From the NCBI GenBank assembly GCA_011033025.1, contig WFMF01000311.1, forward strand, positions 146,536 through 210,535: a DNA stretch of 64,000 nucleotides. Reading direction: 5' to 3'. Each line of letters opens with the position of its first letter. Positions within the stretch are counted from its first letter, which is position 1. The notes under the pieces are model-generated. The model ran no database searches. It had not been told where the DNA came from and saw only the letters and a list, made by a program, of their open reading frames with translations. The translations under genes were made by a program, and so were the position numbers. Of the stretch, positions 63,561 through 64,000 are shown piece after piece. This stretch comes from Beroe forskalii (Eukaryota; Ctenophora; Nuda; Beroida; Beroidae).

Positions 63561-64000
63561 CCCTCTTTTGACCCCGACAATCATAGTTTTAAAGAGTTTA
63601 TCTTTTTGAGGGACAAACGGATTCGTAAGCTCCAAAGAAAAACGGGGATGAGGTTTTAAATAATGTCTTACCCCTAAAAGGGGGGATACTACAAAATAAA
63701 AAATACGAAAACGATTTTTTAAATTTAAAATTACAAAATAAAAAAATATTCTAAAAAAAAAAATTAAAGGATTGGCCCCAGATAACAAAGGGAGCAAAAT
63801 TTGCCTCAATTAATAAAGAAAAATTCAAAAAATTTTCCCCCCTTGAAAGGGGAATCACTAAAAAAAAAAGGACAAAGAACCTTAAAAAGGTTGAATGGGG
63901 GCCCCCGTCTTGTCTCCCATGGTCAAAAACGTGTATGGAACTTTAGCTTGGATGGTTATTGGCTTAGTTTGAAAAAAAAAAGCTTTAAAAAAAAAAGAAA
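63561..64000. other. Window end, probable low-quality sequence
   Basis: Very rich in A, G and C homopolymers; no match to the other copy could be followed beyond about 63560. No feature is supportable. Confidence 0.45.

Overview
The window is nuclear DNA from an animal, probably a marine invertebrate. It is AT-rich, its main gene is cut into many small GT-AG exons, and it carries Tx1/L1-clade and CR1/L2-type LINEs, foldback DNA elements and many minisatellites. The phylum cannot be told from the sequence. There is no prokaryotic gene organisation, rRNA or CRISPR.

The best-supported gene is a TECPR1-like gene (tectonin beta-propeller repeats plus a dysferlin domain; autophagosome-lysosome fusion or lysosomal repair in other animals) on the minus strand. 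Twelve exons from 37312 down to 21506 join with consistent reading phase at every junction and give about 493 residues: N-terminus, dysferlin domain, the first group of tectonin repeats and an acidic/proline-rich linker. The PH domain and C-terminal tectonin repeats were not found. Intron 8 (24070-33029, 9 kb) is packed with repeats. It also contains an intact two-exon gene on the other strand (30529-31384, a small secreted protein with two copies of a four-cysteine domain) and a 50-residue membrane-protein ORF (29217-29369).

A second copy of the secreted-protein gene lies in inverted orientation at 58666-59606, inside an inverted duplication of 29.05-31.38 kb that occupies 58.7-63.5 kb. In that copy an 85-bp sequence, single at the first locus, has expanded to nearly 30 units. 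A third copy (18580-19461) keeps only the upstream region and the start of the signal peptide, where it is fused to a LINE. At 45121-45844 is the first coding exon of a neurexin-like gene (signal peptide, laminin-G/LNS domain, EGF domain).

Region by region: 0.4-4.5 kb, foldback-ended elements and old dispersed repeats; 5.07-8.85 kb, GGGTGGTTTC minisatellites in opposing orientations; 9.35-15.8 kb, a Tx1-clade LINE interrupted by an antisense CR1/L2-type LINE; 16.5-18.6 kb, another CR1/L2-type LINE; 18.6-37.3 kb, the TECPR1-like gene and its repeat-filled introns; 38.5-44.6 kb, a promoter-like segment, CpG-rich repeated units, a SINE-like repeat and a fourth LINE; 45.1-46.2 kb, the neurexin-like exon and a LINE 3' end; 46.4-58.5 kb, mostly unassigned sequence with a few weak exon candidates; 58.7-64 kb, the inverted duplication. 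The last 0.9 kb, and parts of 57.0-57.6 and 58.5-58.7 kb, look like low-quality sequence.

Two themes stand out. Several unrelated minisatellites switch strand inside or between arrays and so form long inverted repeats. In two introns of the TECPR1-like gene the splice-donor sequence itself is the repeated unit of an intronic tandem array.
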